From: Anaeramoeba flamelloides
Lineage: Eukaryota; Metamonada; Anaeramoebidae
Length of the DNA stretch: 64,000 nt
NCBI GenBank assembly: GCA_027625915.1
Contig: JANTQA010000047.1
Span: 18,910,001-18,974,000 of the forward strand
Reading direction: 5' to 3'
Every line of letters starts with the position of its first letter. Position 1 is the stretch's first letter. Both the position numbers and the translations under genes were made by a program. The notes below the pieces were generated by a model. The model was not told the DNA's origin and ran no database searches. It saw only the letters and a list, made by a program, of their open reading frames with translations. Below are positions 24,925 through 36,110 of this stretch, piece after piece.

Positions 24925-26047
24925 TTTATATTAAATCGTTATTAAAGAGAATACCTCAAAAATTAATATTCCAAAAAATGATATAAAAAAAAAGTATTTT
25001 GGCTTTTTTGGATTTACTTTTGTCACAAAAAATTGTCTGCCATTTGAAAAGAGTGAGATTTTGCAGCTGTGTTTTTTGAGAATCTTAGAGTTGTGACTGT
25101 TTACAAAAAAACTATTTTAGTAATTTTGATACTTTTTTTAACTATCCAGTACTCAATTATTCCAAGATCAACAAGACAACAAATTTTTCTGAATATACCG
25201 ACTCAAAATAGGGTTTTTGAGATAAAAGTCCTTTCGATTTCAGTAATAGGTTTACAAAGTGTAAAATTTTGTAATAAAAGAAAATTAAAGGCAAGATTTT
25301 TCAAGAAGTACTTTCGCAAAAATTTCTTAAAAGATGAAAAACAAACAATTATTATAAAGGCTTTTTTCAAAAGAGTAAATAAAAGTTTTCTTATTTTTAC
25401 CTGAAAGATTGTTTTTGCAAACACTTTTGAAGATACACCAATCAAAAAACAAAGTGTTTTGCAAAAGTAAAAATTTTACTTATGATTTTGATTTTTCGAA
25501 TGTAAGATAATTATTTGTTGCAAAATTAGTTGAACAAAATAAACAGTCATCTGTCAATAAATTTTTCAAACACCTCAGTAAAAATTCAATCATTTAAATC
25601 GCTAAATCAGTTTAAATTAACCGTACACTAAAAGGAATTTTCTTTTTGAATTGGGGATATTTGATGGTATGCTTTAATTCTTGTGAAGAGATTTTTTTTG
25701 GAAAGATGAATAAAACTTTTTGTTTTGTGATTTTCGAATTAACAGTAGAACAAACCAATTTATTTTCTATTTGAGTCTTGTCTTGAATACTTTTATTGAA
25801 AAAATAAAGGAAAAACAATTTCACTATTTAATCTTATTTTACTTTTCCCAACAAAGTTTTTTCTAAGAAATACATCTAAAAATTGTGATATCCATTTATT
25901 AACTTGTTTTTTTTTTTTTATACAATATTGAGTGAACTTAAAAGCTTAAACGAAACACATGTTTCTGAAATAACAAACAAGATAAACAACTGAAATTTTA
26001 TACAATTTAGATTCTAAAATTCAATCTATTGCTTGTGAAATAATATA
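24925..26047. other. Region upstream of the hydrogenase gene
   Basis: Presumed promoter side of the hydrogenase gene (minus strand). Overlapping opposite-strand open frames at 25,069-25,404 and 25,203-25,445 have AT-driven composition and no family resemblance. A repeat of family K occupies about 25,480-25,860 (see its own entry). No other feature recognised. Confidence 0.4.
25480..25860 (+). repeat. Dispersed repeat, family K, copy 1
   Basis: Shares with 29,080-29,345 and 53,690-53,945 the sequence of blocks 'atttgttgcaaaat', a 'ctaaatcagtttaa' block, 'gaattggggatatttgatg', 'tttttttggaaag' and a closing 'aattaacagta'. Non-coding in the other copies, which argues against the 70-codon minus frame at 25,612-25,824 being a gene. 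Confidence 0.55.
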
Positions 26048-26525
26048 CAGTGATCAAAATAATGCGTGCACAACGACTATAATCCATGTTTCAAAATATT
26101 ATCCGTGCTTTTTTTTCTTCTTGTACCAATGTAACATCCAATCTACTACCAAATAGTATACCCGTGCCCAAATCAATTTTGAATTTAAAGGTCTGGTTAT
26201 TTTCAGTAAAATTTAAATTAATGCAAAATAGTTGAAAATTTTCCATAATATTCTCAATTTTTTTCTGTATTTTTTTGTTTTTTTAAATTGATTAAAATTT
26301 TATGAAAAATTTACTCTATTTTTTGAGATAAATATTGCAATTTGATCTTTCATTTTTTGGATTTCTTTTTAAATAATAGAACTTTAAGAAACCAATCCAT
26401 ATTTTTTTAGGGTTTATTATTGGTTTCTTTGATTGGTTAATGTATAGGTTTTCTATAACAAAAAAACACGCTTTTTATTTTGAAACACGCATTAAATTTT
26501 TTTTCACGCTTTATTTTGACTACAG
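26048..26525. mobile_element. MITE-like element, family E, copy 1 (478 bp)
   Basis: Inverted ends CAGTGATCAAAATAATGCG and the complement of CTGTAGTCAAAATAAAGCG, flanked on both sides by TA. The interior is non-coding. A second, inverted copy is at about 34,955-35,425. Size, TA flanks and CAGT-type termini fit a non-autonomous Tc1/mariner-like element. A further internal fragment of the same family appears at about 26,600-26,720. Confidence 0.7.
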
Positions 26526-26794
26526 TATGCCGACTTGGTTAATGATGTTTCAAAATAAAAAAGTCATTTTCTTTTTTTAAAAGCCTACACATAAAATGAT
26601 CTAGGAAACCGACAGTAACCTAAAAAATAAATATGATATATTGGTTTCTTAAAGTTTTTTCAAAAAAAAATATTCGAAAAATAAAAGATCAAATGCACAA
26701 TGTTTCATAAAAAAAAAGTTCACGTTTGAGAAAGTTTACCTCATAATAACAATTATTGGAATAAATTATCATAAAATTTAAACAAATTCCTATA

Positions 26795-26992
26795 CAGCCA
26801 GTTCCACTTTTAAGCACAAAATTTGAACGAAATTTAAGCAACAAGAAAAATATCAAATTAAATCAAATTTTTTGGAAAAATGATTTTACTCAAATTATTT
26901 TCCTAGAATTTGAAATTTGTGCCTTTAATTTGAGATTTTTTTGTGCTATTAAATTTCCTTGAAAGTTTGTGTCTTAAAAGTGGAATTGAGTG
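26795..26992. mobile_element. Short palindromic MITE-like element, family D, copy 1 (198 bp)
   Basis: Almost fully palindromic, starting CAGCCAGTTCCACTTTTAAG and ending in a near complement, flanked by TA at both ends. Two more copies of nearly the same length are at 36,513-36,708 and 48,136-48,328. Non-coding. Confidence 0.75.
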
Positions 26993-27249
26993 TAAAACAA
27001 GAAAAAGAAAAGGAAATAAAAACAAAAAGTTGAAAAAAGAAATGAAACTCCAATTTGAAAGTACAGAATATATCCAATAAATTGATTTTTAATATTTTTA
27101 TGGGGTTGTTGTTAAAGCCTTATTGTTTAAAATATATATTTTTAACTTATTTTCTAGGTTTATTTTTGAAAGATGAAACTCTTCTTTTTAATTTTTGGAA
27201 ATAATATTTTTAAGGGATAATTAGAGGTTTTGATGATAACATGCTTAAT

Positions 27250-28470
27250 TCAAGATAAAGTTTCAAAAAACGCGATAATTTATATCAAAAAATCACGATA
27301 TTCAATATTATCGCAATAATATAACAAATTTCGATATTCTATAAAATCGCAATAATTATTATAAAATCGTGATAAACACCAAAATATAGCGATTAAAAAG
27401 TAATCGCGATAAAATAGTTGATAGGTTTTTGGGTTTAATTGAGAAATATTTTTACAAAATAATTTTGTTTTGATCAAAAAATAGATTAGGTGAAAAAAAG
27501 TCATTCTATGAAAAAACAACAATGAAAGGTACTTGATCCAATCAAGGATCAGATCAAAGAGTTTTATTTTGTTTTCATTTGATTTGGTTGACAAACCTCT
27601 CGATCCTTTAAGATCAACAACAATAGGAACTAAAGAGAAATAAATAAATTTTCAGTTAATCGTGGTGTTGGAAATTTCCTTGAATAATTGGCTTCTAAAA
27701 CAACCAACCCTTTATCTATTCTTTAAAGAATGTGTTCTTGTGTTAAAACAATTTCAATATTCTCAGAAAGCTAAAAGAGGTTGGATAAATCTTCAAAAGA
27801 TTTCTCAACATCCTTGCCAGATGATCACCAATTATTAAGATTTTTTATAGATTTGTCTTCTTGTTCTTTTTCTTTTTTGAGCATCTTTGTATTGGACAGA
27901 AAACACAATTGGAGCTTAGAGGTTTTTGTTTGATCAATCACCAAAAAGAAGTAAAATTATTCCTAATTCTTTTTCGGCTATTTAAAAGTGTGAATGTAAC
28001 AACTCCATTGTAAGAAAACACATCTATCTTATATTCAAGTGGATTGTTGAAATGGGTAATTATTAGTTTGATCACAAAATTTTTTTGAGATTTTATATTT
28101 TGTTAAAAAAAAAAATGAAAAGAATTATATTTTTTTTCTACAACAAACAAACTTATTCAGTTTATAAAAGTTTTCTGTCTTTCAAAACTTTCAAACACTT
28201 GAAGACAATTTACAACCCTTACAAACACTTTCAAACATTTATTATAGGGGGGAAGTGTTGTAAAAGTCTCGATGCTTTGTAACAATCAAGTGATTTTTTC
28301 ATGGTGATTTCAAAAAAATAATTTTTGATTTTTTGGTTATAATTATCTTTTCTTGCTATAATGTATTTTATCACGATTTTATGATTTTTCGTGATAAAGT
28401 GGGACTAATCGAGATTTTTTAATACTATCGCGATTTTATTGTTAATATCGTGATAATATATGTTATCATC
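27250..28470 (-). repeat. Large non-coding element with TCGCGAT-type arrays, family F, copy 2
   Basis: Reverse-orientation relative of 15,030-16,520: arrays of ATCGCGAT-like units at about 27,262-27,430 and 28,365-28,470, with matching interior. A 104-codon minus-strand open frame (27,280-27,594) runs through the left array and has the low-complexity look of repeat translation; it is not conserved in copy 1. Confidence 0.65.
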
Positions 28471-29079
28471 AAAAAAATCTATTATTTTAATGTATTTTAA
28501 TTACAACTTTATAATCATAAAACTTTTTTTAAATATCTTATCACAAGTTGCTTCAGAAAATATTGAAGAACGACCAACTAAAAATCACAGAAGATGAATT
28601 AAAAAATATTTTTTTAAGAAATCAAAAAAACTTAAATTTTACATTTTAAACATCTTATACAAAGACTCCAATAATTTTATCTAAATCTAATCAAACACAT
28701 TTTCCACATGACCTATATTCTTTAATATTACCTTACAAAGAAATGGTTACACTCCACTGAAAAAATTTTAAAATTCATTGCTTTCAACAATTCCATTTTA
28801 CAAATCTTTCAAAATTCGTTAATCGTGATGTTTTTTTGTTGTTATTATTTTTTAGAATGAATCAACAATTATTGAAATTTCTTTCTTCTTGATTAAAAAT
28901 AAATTATCTGAGATAAATAACATCCTTGAAAATTTAATTTTGAAAAATAAACTTGAAACAAAAAATTTCTTTTAAGGATTTTTTGGTTTGTAATATTTAC
29001 AAACCATTCTTCCTTTAATTTCATTAATACCTTCTTTTATACTTCCCATTATTACAACTTCTTTGAGTTATGTAATGAT
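28471..29079. other. AT-rich stretch without recognised feature
   Basis: No exon, RNA gene or ordered repeat recognised. Confidence 0.4.
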
Positions 29080-29345
29080 TTTTATTATTACTATTTGTTG
29101 AAAAATAAATTAAACAAAATTTCCACTCAGCTTTTCAAAAAAAATATTTTCTTATATCAGTTGTAAAATTTCAAATTTTTAATTCCATAAACCAGTTAAA
29201 ACTATTAATTCCCTCTTGAGAATTAGGGGCTTTTGATGATTAATTTTTGATTATTGAAATGTGATTTTTTTGGAAAGCTGAATGAAAATCTTGATCTTTT
29301 TATTTTGCAATTAACAGTATATCGGATACAATTAAATTAATTTTG
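29080..29345 (+). repeat. Dispersed repeat, family K, copy 2
   Basis: Same block order as 53,690-53,945, notably 'aaataaattaaacaaaattt', 'ggggcttttgatgatt', 'gtgatttttttgg' and 'gcaattaacagtat'. Lies about 200 bases beyond the 3' end of the maspardin-like gene. Non-coding. Confidence 0.6.
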
Positions 29346-29548
29346 GGAAATGACATCAAAAAAATTTTCAATTTTATTCTCACAACAATCAAATATTTCA
29401 ATAAAGGATCACTTAAAATCAAAGCCAAAACAACACCATAAATGATTAATACAATAAAGAGTATCAACAGTGATAAATGAATTTTATTATTGTTTTTTTT
29501 TTTATATATAATTATTTCTACAAATAATTTCTTTTATTGTTAAATTTA

Positions 29549-30748
29549 TTAATTATCATTGGGTTTTTGTTGGAATTTATTTGAATTGTCAGACACAAAC
29601 AAATCTTGATCTTCAAATGAATTATTATTATTTTTCGTAATTGGGGTAGATTCTGAAGTTGATCCAGATTTAGATCCAGACTCAGATCCAGATTCAGATT
29701 CAGATTCGGATTTAGATTGGGATTCATCTTCAGATACATTTTCAGACTCATCTTCATCTTCAGATCCAGATCCAGATTCTGAACTTGATTTGGATTTTTT
29801 CTCAAGCATTAATTTCTTATTTTTTTCAACCTTATTGTTATTTATTCTAATTAGTGGATCTTTTTTGTTTATTGTATTTGTAAATTGTAGTCTTTTGTTG
29901 CGGCTAAGATCCCAGTTTTGGTTTCTTAAATGTACCATTAGGTGGAGGTTGATGTCATCATAATTTGCCAAATGTGGGAATTCGCCGCCAAATTTAATTT
30001 GAGCGTTTTTGCAATTCGGGAACATTGAAGCAACTTGCAGTCTTGTCTTTCGTGGGCACAGGCACCTGTCCATTGTTGTGATCACTGTGACTTTGTTTGG
30101 ATCAAAATCTATTGATTTGACAGCAAGATTTTCTCCTAAGATGCTAAACCGAGAAGCAAGCTCCTCAAATGTTAAATTATTAACTATGTCAACCATAAAA
30201 TCAACAGAATCTGCAACACCGAAAAGCAAGTTTTCTGTAGGAAATGTTTTTAACAATTTCCGTTTTAACCAAAACTCTGGAACCCACGCAATGCTTTTCC
30301 CATAAGTATTAATTTTATTGAAAAATTTTGTTGAAAGAAATGAGTTGCACAATACTACCGAAGCAACTTTTTTTGGATTCTTTTCCAGATATTTCAGACA
30401 CAAAAACCCCCCCAAGCCAACACCAAACAAATGGACCCTTTCCAGTTCCAGTTCTCCAAGGAAGGTTTGGAAAATTCTTTTAAACTTGGAGATCTTCCAG
30501 AAGGCTGGGTATTGCGCACAAACGACCCTGTACCCAAACGATGACAAATACAACGCCTGCTTATAAAAAACAGAACATGCGCCTGCAAGGCCATGAAGGC
30601 AAACCAGTGCCTGCTTATTACGCGGGCCTAAATCGTAATAGGCCCACGCTCCTTTTTTTTTTGATCCAGTGAAACATGAAATTTTATTTAAGGGATAATT
30701 GCTCAGGAATTTTTGGTGTGGCTTTTCAAGCTGATTGATTTCTTCCAT
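29549..30748 (-). CDS. SPG21: Maspardin-like alpha/beta-hydrolase lacking the nucleophile Ser
   Basis: Single-exon frame of 399 codons. Residues 1-280 follow maspardin (SPG21/ACP33) along its length: YYDLGPR, LVCLHGLAG (about 48-56), FGYRVVCAQYPAFW, VHLFGVGLGGF, VVLCNSF, VDFMVDIVNNL, GGEFPHL and INLHLMVHL. Maspardin is a cytosolic and endosomal protein of the hydrolase fold. In relatives the nucleophile elbow reads GxSxGG; here residue 111 is Gly (codon GGC), so ordinary Ser-hydrolase chemistry is not expected, while Asp227 and His259 (FPHL) could still occupy acid/base positions. A binding or adaptor role, as proposed for the human protein, is the likelier reading. Residues about 310-375 are a Ser/Glu/Asp-rich tail absent from animal maspardin, probably disordered and phosphorylated. 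The ATG is the first in frame. Confidence 0.88.
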   Translation of the reverse strand: MEEINQLEKPHQKFLSNYPLNKISCFTGSKKKGAWAYYDLGPRNKQALVCLHGLAGACSVFYKQALYLSSFGYRVVCAQYPAFWKISKFKRIFQTFLGELELERVHLFGVGLGGFLCLKYLEKNPKKVASVVLCNSFLSTKFFNKINTYGKSIAWVPEFWLKRKLLKTFPTENLLFGVADSVDFMVDIVNNLTFEELASRFSILGENLAVKSIDFDPNKVTVITTMDRCLCPRKTRLQVASMFPNCKNAQIKFGGEFPHLANYDDINLHLMVHLRNQNWDLSRNKRLQFTNTINKKDPLIRINNNKVEKNKKLMLEKKSKSSSESGSGSEDEDESENVSEDESQSKSESESESGSESGSKSGSTSESTPITKNNNNSFEDQDLFVSDNSNKFQQKPNDN

Positions 30749-30911
30749 AAGCGAGTTTGGAATAATTTTTTTGTGTTAATAATTGGAACCGATCAATTGT
30801 TTGGATTTGAAAAAGTTGTATGGTATTTATTTTATATTCGTGTTGGCTTTGGATCGCTCAGGTAAAAAAAAAAATAAAATGACATAAACTCTTGAGAGAT
30901 TTTTTTCGTTT

Positions 30912-31476
30912 CCTTTAAGGTTTACAATCCCTGAAACTGGAAAAAAGATTATCTTGTATGGGGTGTGTCAACTTGTTATTTTGGTTCTTAGCTGATCGAT
31001 CCACAACTAAGTTTGGATCGTATAGGTGGTTGAAAAATGCTATTTTTGTCATTTTATTTTTTTTTTTTCCGAAATCCGAATTGATGAGTCTAAGATTAAT
31101 TAATTGGAAGGTATTGAATTGAAATTGTTAATTTTTGGGTTTTCAATTGAAATTATCATTTTCCTTTTACAGAGTTAGGTGTAAATAAAAAAAAATTTTT
31201 TTTACAAGCATCAAATAATACAAAGCGTAAATAAAAATTTCAACATACAAAACAAAAAACTCAATTACTAATTAAATATCTTCCAATTAATTAATCTTAG
31301 ACTCATCAATTCGGATTTCGGAAAAAAAAAAAATAAAATGACAAAAATAACATTTTTCAACCACCTATACGATCCAAACTTAGTTGTGGATCAATCGCTA
31401 AGAACCAAAATAACAAGTTGACACACCCCATACAAGATAATCTTTTTTCCAGTTTCAGGGATTGTAAACTTTAATT
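30912..31476. repeat. Foldback element, family A, copy 2 (about 0.57 kb)
   Basis: Arms are nearly perfect complements over more than 200 bp: left 'ggtttacaatccctgaaact', right 'agtttcagggattgtaaac', with matching inner blocks 'acttgttattttggttctta' and complement. It starts about 160 bases upstream of the maspardin-like start codon. The high arm identity suggests it is the youngest copy or is kept alike by gene conversion. Non-coding. Confidence 0.8.
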
Positions 31477-31479
31477 AAG

Positions 31480-32176
31480 GAGAAAAAAAAGGACAAAGAA
31501 AAACGGCTTTGTGAATTAGCTACTTTAAAAATGAATCTCGGATTCTCAAAATGTTCAAAAATTATCTCAAAGGAACAACAATAAGTTAAATTTTCCTGAT
31601 TACTTTTTGATACAAAATTTTCAATAATTAACAAACAAACGAATATTTGGTTGAACTTGAATAAATTTCGAGTATACAAAACAAATACCATCTGTTTATT
31701 GTGCTTTTGGTTGGTTTCAAATTATGTTTTGATTTTTACATAATATGTCTCTTGAGTTGTTTTAAAAGTTCAGCTAAAAAGATACAAGAATGGAAATTGA
31801 ACTATAAATTATTTAAAATTTCTTTGAATTTATTCGTCTGATCAATCACAAGACATTACCTTTTTGTGTTATTTCGAAAATGAAAGGTTTCTTCCAATGT
31901 TGTTTTTAGATTTTTTTTTTTGGCTCAAGATACTAAATATAGAAATAAAATCATTCAAGGGGATCTGCCCTTAATAATGAGTGATTAACCGACTCAAACA
32001 TAAATATTTGGTTCTTATTTTGTTTGTACTTGAATTATTAAACCAATTCCAAACACTTATAAGCGATCTTGCCAAAAATCATTTAGAAATATTTGAGAAA
32101 AGAGTTTCGTTTTCAATTCAGAGTAAATTTTGAAAGTATTTCATTTTTTTATAATTTTATTAAATTATTTTTTAGA
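31480..32176. other. Region upstream of the eL22 gene
   Basis: Holds no recognised repeat. The 78-codon minus-strand frame at 31,455-31,691 starts outside and runs into the foldback arm, so it is not taken as a gene. The eL22 promoter should lie in the last few hundred bases, but no distinct box could be picked out. Confidence 0.4.
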
Positions 32177-33032
32177 ATGGGTAAATTAGCTAGAGTAAAA
32201 TTAATTCTTTACAATTCTTTTTTAAACCTTCACCAAAAATGTTAAACAAGCAAAAATTTATCTTTTTTTTTTTTACGTTTTTTTAAAATCAAAAAACATC
32301 AAAAACAAAGAAAGCACAAAAAAGAAGAGAAACAGCCAACAAAATTAGAAAGAGAAGATTAAAACACAAACAAAAAAAGGTTGAATTAAAAAAAAAAACA
32401 GGAAAAGTCACTTTTACCATTGATTGTACCAAGCCTGTTGAAGATGGAATTATGGATGCTGCTCAATTCGTAAATATTTCTTTTTGTTTATAAAATGACA
32501 GAAATTTTTACAAAACAGAAAAACTTATCTTCTTAAACAACAAGCAACCTTCTTCAAAATGTTAAAATGATTAAACTTCAATAACCTTTAATTTTTTTTT
32601 TTTTTTTTTCTTTACTCGCCTTCTTGCTTTTTGCTTTTTTATTTTTTGAAACTTTCTTGTTTTTTTCAAAACCAAAAATCACAACCAAATGATCTGAACT
32701 TGATTAAAAAAAAACAAAAGGAAAACTTTTTAAATGACAAAATCAAAGTTGGAGGAAGAGCAGGAATGTTAGGAGACAAAGTTAAAATCGCTCGTGAAAA
32801 TGCCAAGATCCATGTCACTGTTGTTCAACCATTTTCCAAACGATATTTAAAATATTTAACCAAGAAATATTTGAAAGCAAACCAGATCAGAGATTATTTG
32901 AGGCCTGTTGCAGACTCTAAAGAATCTTATGAACTCAGATATTTCAACATCCATGGTGACGAAGATAACGAAGAATCTGGATCAGAATCTGACGAAAGTG
33001 AATCAGATGAATCTGAAGAAGATGAAGACTAA
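32177..33032 (+). CDS. RPL22: 60S ribosomal protein eL22, three exons
   Basis: Large-subunit ribosomal protein. Exons: 32,177-32,194 (MGKLAR), 32,311-32,469 and 32,721-33,032; introns of 116 bp (GTAAAA...CAAAG) and 251 bp (GTAAAT...AAAAG), both phase 0. The product is about 162 residues. The core is unmistakable: [50 protein letters not shown] and [17 protein letters not shown] match eL22 in order. Compared with the usual 120-130 residues it has a longer Lys/Arg-rich N-terminus (residues 7-37) and a longer acidic Ser/Asp/Glu tail. The start exon is chosen because ATG, donor and phase fit and no in-frame ATG exists in exon 2; it is the least certain part. Confidence 0.93.
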
Positions 33033-33141
33033 ATTAAATTGGTTTTTAAATTTTTTTTTTCTTTTAATAAATATTTCATAAACACAAAAGAAAATGAAAC
33101 ATTCTAAATTAAATAAAATATTATATATATTTAGAGACATG

Positions 33142-33165
33142 TATATATATATATATATATATACA
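33142..33165. repeat. (AT)n microsatellite
   Basis: A simple TA run shortly after the eL22 stop codon. Confidence 0.85.
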
Positions 33166-33282
33166 TAACAGACAAACCGTTTTTTTATATCTCTAGTTAC
33201 ATATAGAAAAATAATTATAAAATAAAATATTTTAATGTTTTTAATAAGATCTCTTACACACCCAAATCCTATTTCTTTTTAA

Positions 33283-33632
33283 GGAGGCAATAAAAGATTA
33301 TTTGGATTTTATTCCCTGTGATGATTACTTTTATAACCTCAACGTGAATTGTTGACTTTGAAAGAATGATAAATTAATAGATCTTGATTATAAATTTTAA
33401 AATTTAGGTTTTTTCTTCGAAAATTTGTAAGTTGTGTAAAACTAATTTACAAACCATATTCAGAATTTTACATTGAAAAGGTTCGGAAATCCAAAAAGTC
33501 ACTGTTGAGCGGCCCCTCCATTTTATATTCAGGTATTATCGAGCTCAAGGCAAGGATCCAAATATACTTGAAAATTATTGAGAAAGGAAAGTACAGCAAG
33601 AGAGGTAAACAAAACCAATTTCAAATTTGACT
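33283..33632 (+). other. Unrecognised coding-like patches
   Basis: Two GC-richer pieces in otherwise featureless DNA. The first (33,283-33,342) follows a TTTTTAAG acceptor-like site and reads EAIKDYLDFIPCDDYFYNLN before a GTGAAT donor-like site. The second is open from about 33,395 to 33,632 and includes KSKKSLLSGPSILYSGII, ending near a GTAAAC donor-like site or at TGA. Neither has an ATG of its own and I recognise no family. They may be exons of a small or decayed gene; the minus strand is also partly open here. Confidence 0.3.
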
Positions 33633-34049
33633 TGAGTTTCTCGAAAATTTTGAAATTGATTTTTGATCAAGAAATGTTTTTCCGAACATTACCATGAAAA
33701 AAGAAAATTGAAAAAAAAACTTTGACAAAACTATTACGTTCAATAAAATTTCATCTTGAATAATAAAGTTTATTCACAATATAATCAAAATTCCAGAACT
33801 TCGATTTCATGAAACTGTTGTATTTATGGTTTTTAGTATAACCACCTTTTTTAAAAGTCTCTAGTCAAGAAAAAAAGATGTTTTTTTTTCGGGTAAGAAA
33901 TTCCAAAGTAACTGAAGAATGAATTTTAGTTTAATTCAACTTGGAGAAGTTTACTTTGATAGATAATAACGTATAGTTTTAAAAATGTTGTACTCAATCT
34001 AGAAAAATTAATACAGATAAAAAAAATTCCCCATGATAATAATTGAAAT

Positions 34050-34330
34050 GTCTGTAGAGTGCTAGCTTTTCTTGAGTATTCAGAAAAATAGAGAAAAATC
34101 TTAGATTTTACTCTATTCTTTTAAACCTTGGAAAAGATAAATGCGTTTTTTTTGGTTTTTTGAAATATACCGAAAATTTATAAAAATTTTCTGTTTATTA
34201 CAAACATTAAAAAAAAAACAAATGAAAAGTGTCCTAGTTTTTTTTTACTTTTTGAAATAAACTGAAAATTTAAAAAAATTTTCTGTTCATTCAAAAAATT
34301 CAAAAAAACCTAAAGGAAAATCAAAAAAAA
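34050..34330. repeat. Palindromic repeat cluster, family G, copy 2
   Basis: Contains 'aaatgtctgtagagtg' at the left and several 'gaaataaactgaaaattt' / 'aaattttctgttcattt' inverted pairs with 'aaaaaacctaa' blocks. Diverged relative of 14,548-14,850. Confidence 0.6.
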
Positions 34331-34954
34331 AAATATTTTTTTCAAATTTAAAAGAAGAAATAATTCTTTAATTGTCAAAATAATTGATTATCTATTTGAA
34401 GGATATTTATTATATTTAAAATACTTTTAAACAATATGATTATAATGTTTTAACTGTGAAAAAAAAAATATCAAATTTTTTGCTATTATTTTTAAAAAAA
34501 CCCTTAATAGAACCTGGAAAATTGGATTTTCCAACTTGTTTAGTAAAATACCTTGAAAAATAATTTTTGATCCCAACATCTTTTATTAACCAATAGTGTT
34601 TATTATAAGTGAGGTTATTAAAAAGTAAAAAATTAGCAAATGCATGATTTTTTTTTGAAAAAATTTTTTCATGATTGTGGAATACAAAAAAAAACAAAAA
34701 ATAATAATATCAATATTTTGATTTTCTCTTTGAATAATCAATTAAATGCTTTTTTTTTGGCTTCTAAAATTAGATTATAACGAACACGGGGGATAAAAAT
34801 AGATCATTCTTGCGGCTGAACATGTTTAAAAAAAAAAAACAAAGAAATCATAAAAAAGAAATTAATTGTTTTTATTCAATTAAGGAGAAATTTTTCGAAA
34901 TCATGATATTAGAATAAAAATTGCGAGATTTTTTTCGTTATTTTTAGTGAATTG

Positions 34955-35425
34955 CTGTTGTTGGAATAATGTGTGTAGTAAAGATTAATATTTGTTATAA
35001 AATAAAAAAGTGTATTCACTTTTCTAAATAAGACCTATACATTAATCGATCAAATAAACAATCAATAAACCATAATTAAATATGGTATTGGTACCTTATT
35101 TTTCTTTTATTAAAAAAAGAAATTCTCAAAATAAAGGATCAAATCAGAATTTTTTTCCCAGAAAATATAGTTAATTTTAAGAGAATTTCATTTACATCAA
35201 ACAAAAAAAAAAAATATAAAATTAAAAATTTTAAACAAGTTGCATTCATAATTTAAATATAACTGAAAAAATCAAGAGTTTTACCTTTAAATTAATTTCA
35301 AATTAGGTATAATGTTGAGTAGTGTGTTGGATTTTACGTTGAAAAAAAAAAAAAAAAAAAAAAAACAGGTATATGATTTTAAAACATGGTTTATAAGCGG
35401 TGTATATGTATTATTTTGATCACTG
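34955..35425. mobile_element. MITE-like element, family E, copy 2 (about 0.47 kb)
   Basis: The right end 'tattttgatcactg' is followed by TA; the left end resembles CTGTnGTnnnAATAATGTGTG. Interior blocks such as 'cctatacattaatcgatcaaa' and 'aaaggatcaaat' match copy 1 (26,048-26,525) in reverse orientation. A 24-A run lies inside at about 35,340-35,365. Non-coding. Confidence 0.6.
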
Positions 35426-35559
35426 TAAGATGATTTCATAAAATTTACTCATATTTTCCATTATTTTTTTTTAATTTAAGAAATACACTTTAAATTAAAT
35501 ATTTATTTTTTTATTTCTTAAATTGAAAAATTGCTGTGTGGAACTACAATTTTTAAAAG

Positions 35560-35740
35560 AATTGCATAAAATATTTAAATATACCCAATTATTGTGAATT
35601 TTGGAAAAGTCAGATAGATCACGACACTCTATGGAACTCTACTACACCAACTGAAATACTAAACCTGTATTTCTAGGGGTTTTATCCTAACCACAATGTG
35701 GACGAGATTATTACTCAATATGATACACAAGTGTAAAATT
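35560..35740 (+). pseudogene. Coding-like relic, family not recognised
   Basis: A GC-richer patch whose one plus frame reads CEFWKSQIDHDTLWNSTTP, stops once, then continues GFYPNHNVDEIITQYDTQV before the next stop. An alternative reading is a short terminal exon after a TTTCTAG acceptor-like site. No start codon or family is visible. It could equally be a chance open stretch. Confidence 0.2.
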
Positions 35741-35967
35741 AGGAATGTTGTGAAAAATAGAGTTATTTCAATTTTAGAGATAAATAAAGAGTTCCATGTA
35801 TTTATCCACTTTTGGAAATAGTAAACGAAAGGCCCATTTTGATTTTGATCTCAAAGGGATTTTCGATTTAAAATCGTTTGGCGAACACCAAAACTTAGTT
35901 TGAAAAATCCTTTTTTTAAAAAATTAAAAGGTTGATATTCACCAAATGATTTTTAGATTAAAATGGT

Positions 35968-36110
35968 TGATAGTCTATTAAGATACTCAGATATTCTATT
36001 TACTATTACCAAAATTTGGATAAATGAATTGATCTCTTTATTTATCTTGAAAATTGTAAAAACTCTATTTTTTTACAACATTCATATTAGCTCGTGTGTA
36101 CTTTCTTTTA
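35968..36110 (+). repeat. Short dispersed repeat shared with 12,640
   Basis: Direct-orientation match to 12,640-12,785 across 'agtctattaagata' and 'ccaaaatttggataaatg'. A 64-codon frame here (35,963-36,157) is not kept in the other copy. Confidence 0.5.

Noticed and set aside
25069-25445. Overlapping open frames on both strands upstream of the hydrogenase
   Set aside because: Composition follows base content, and neither resembles a protein family.
27280-27594. 104-codon minus frame
   Set aside because: It runs through the TCGCGAT array of a repeat whose other copy does not keep the frame.
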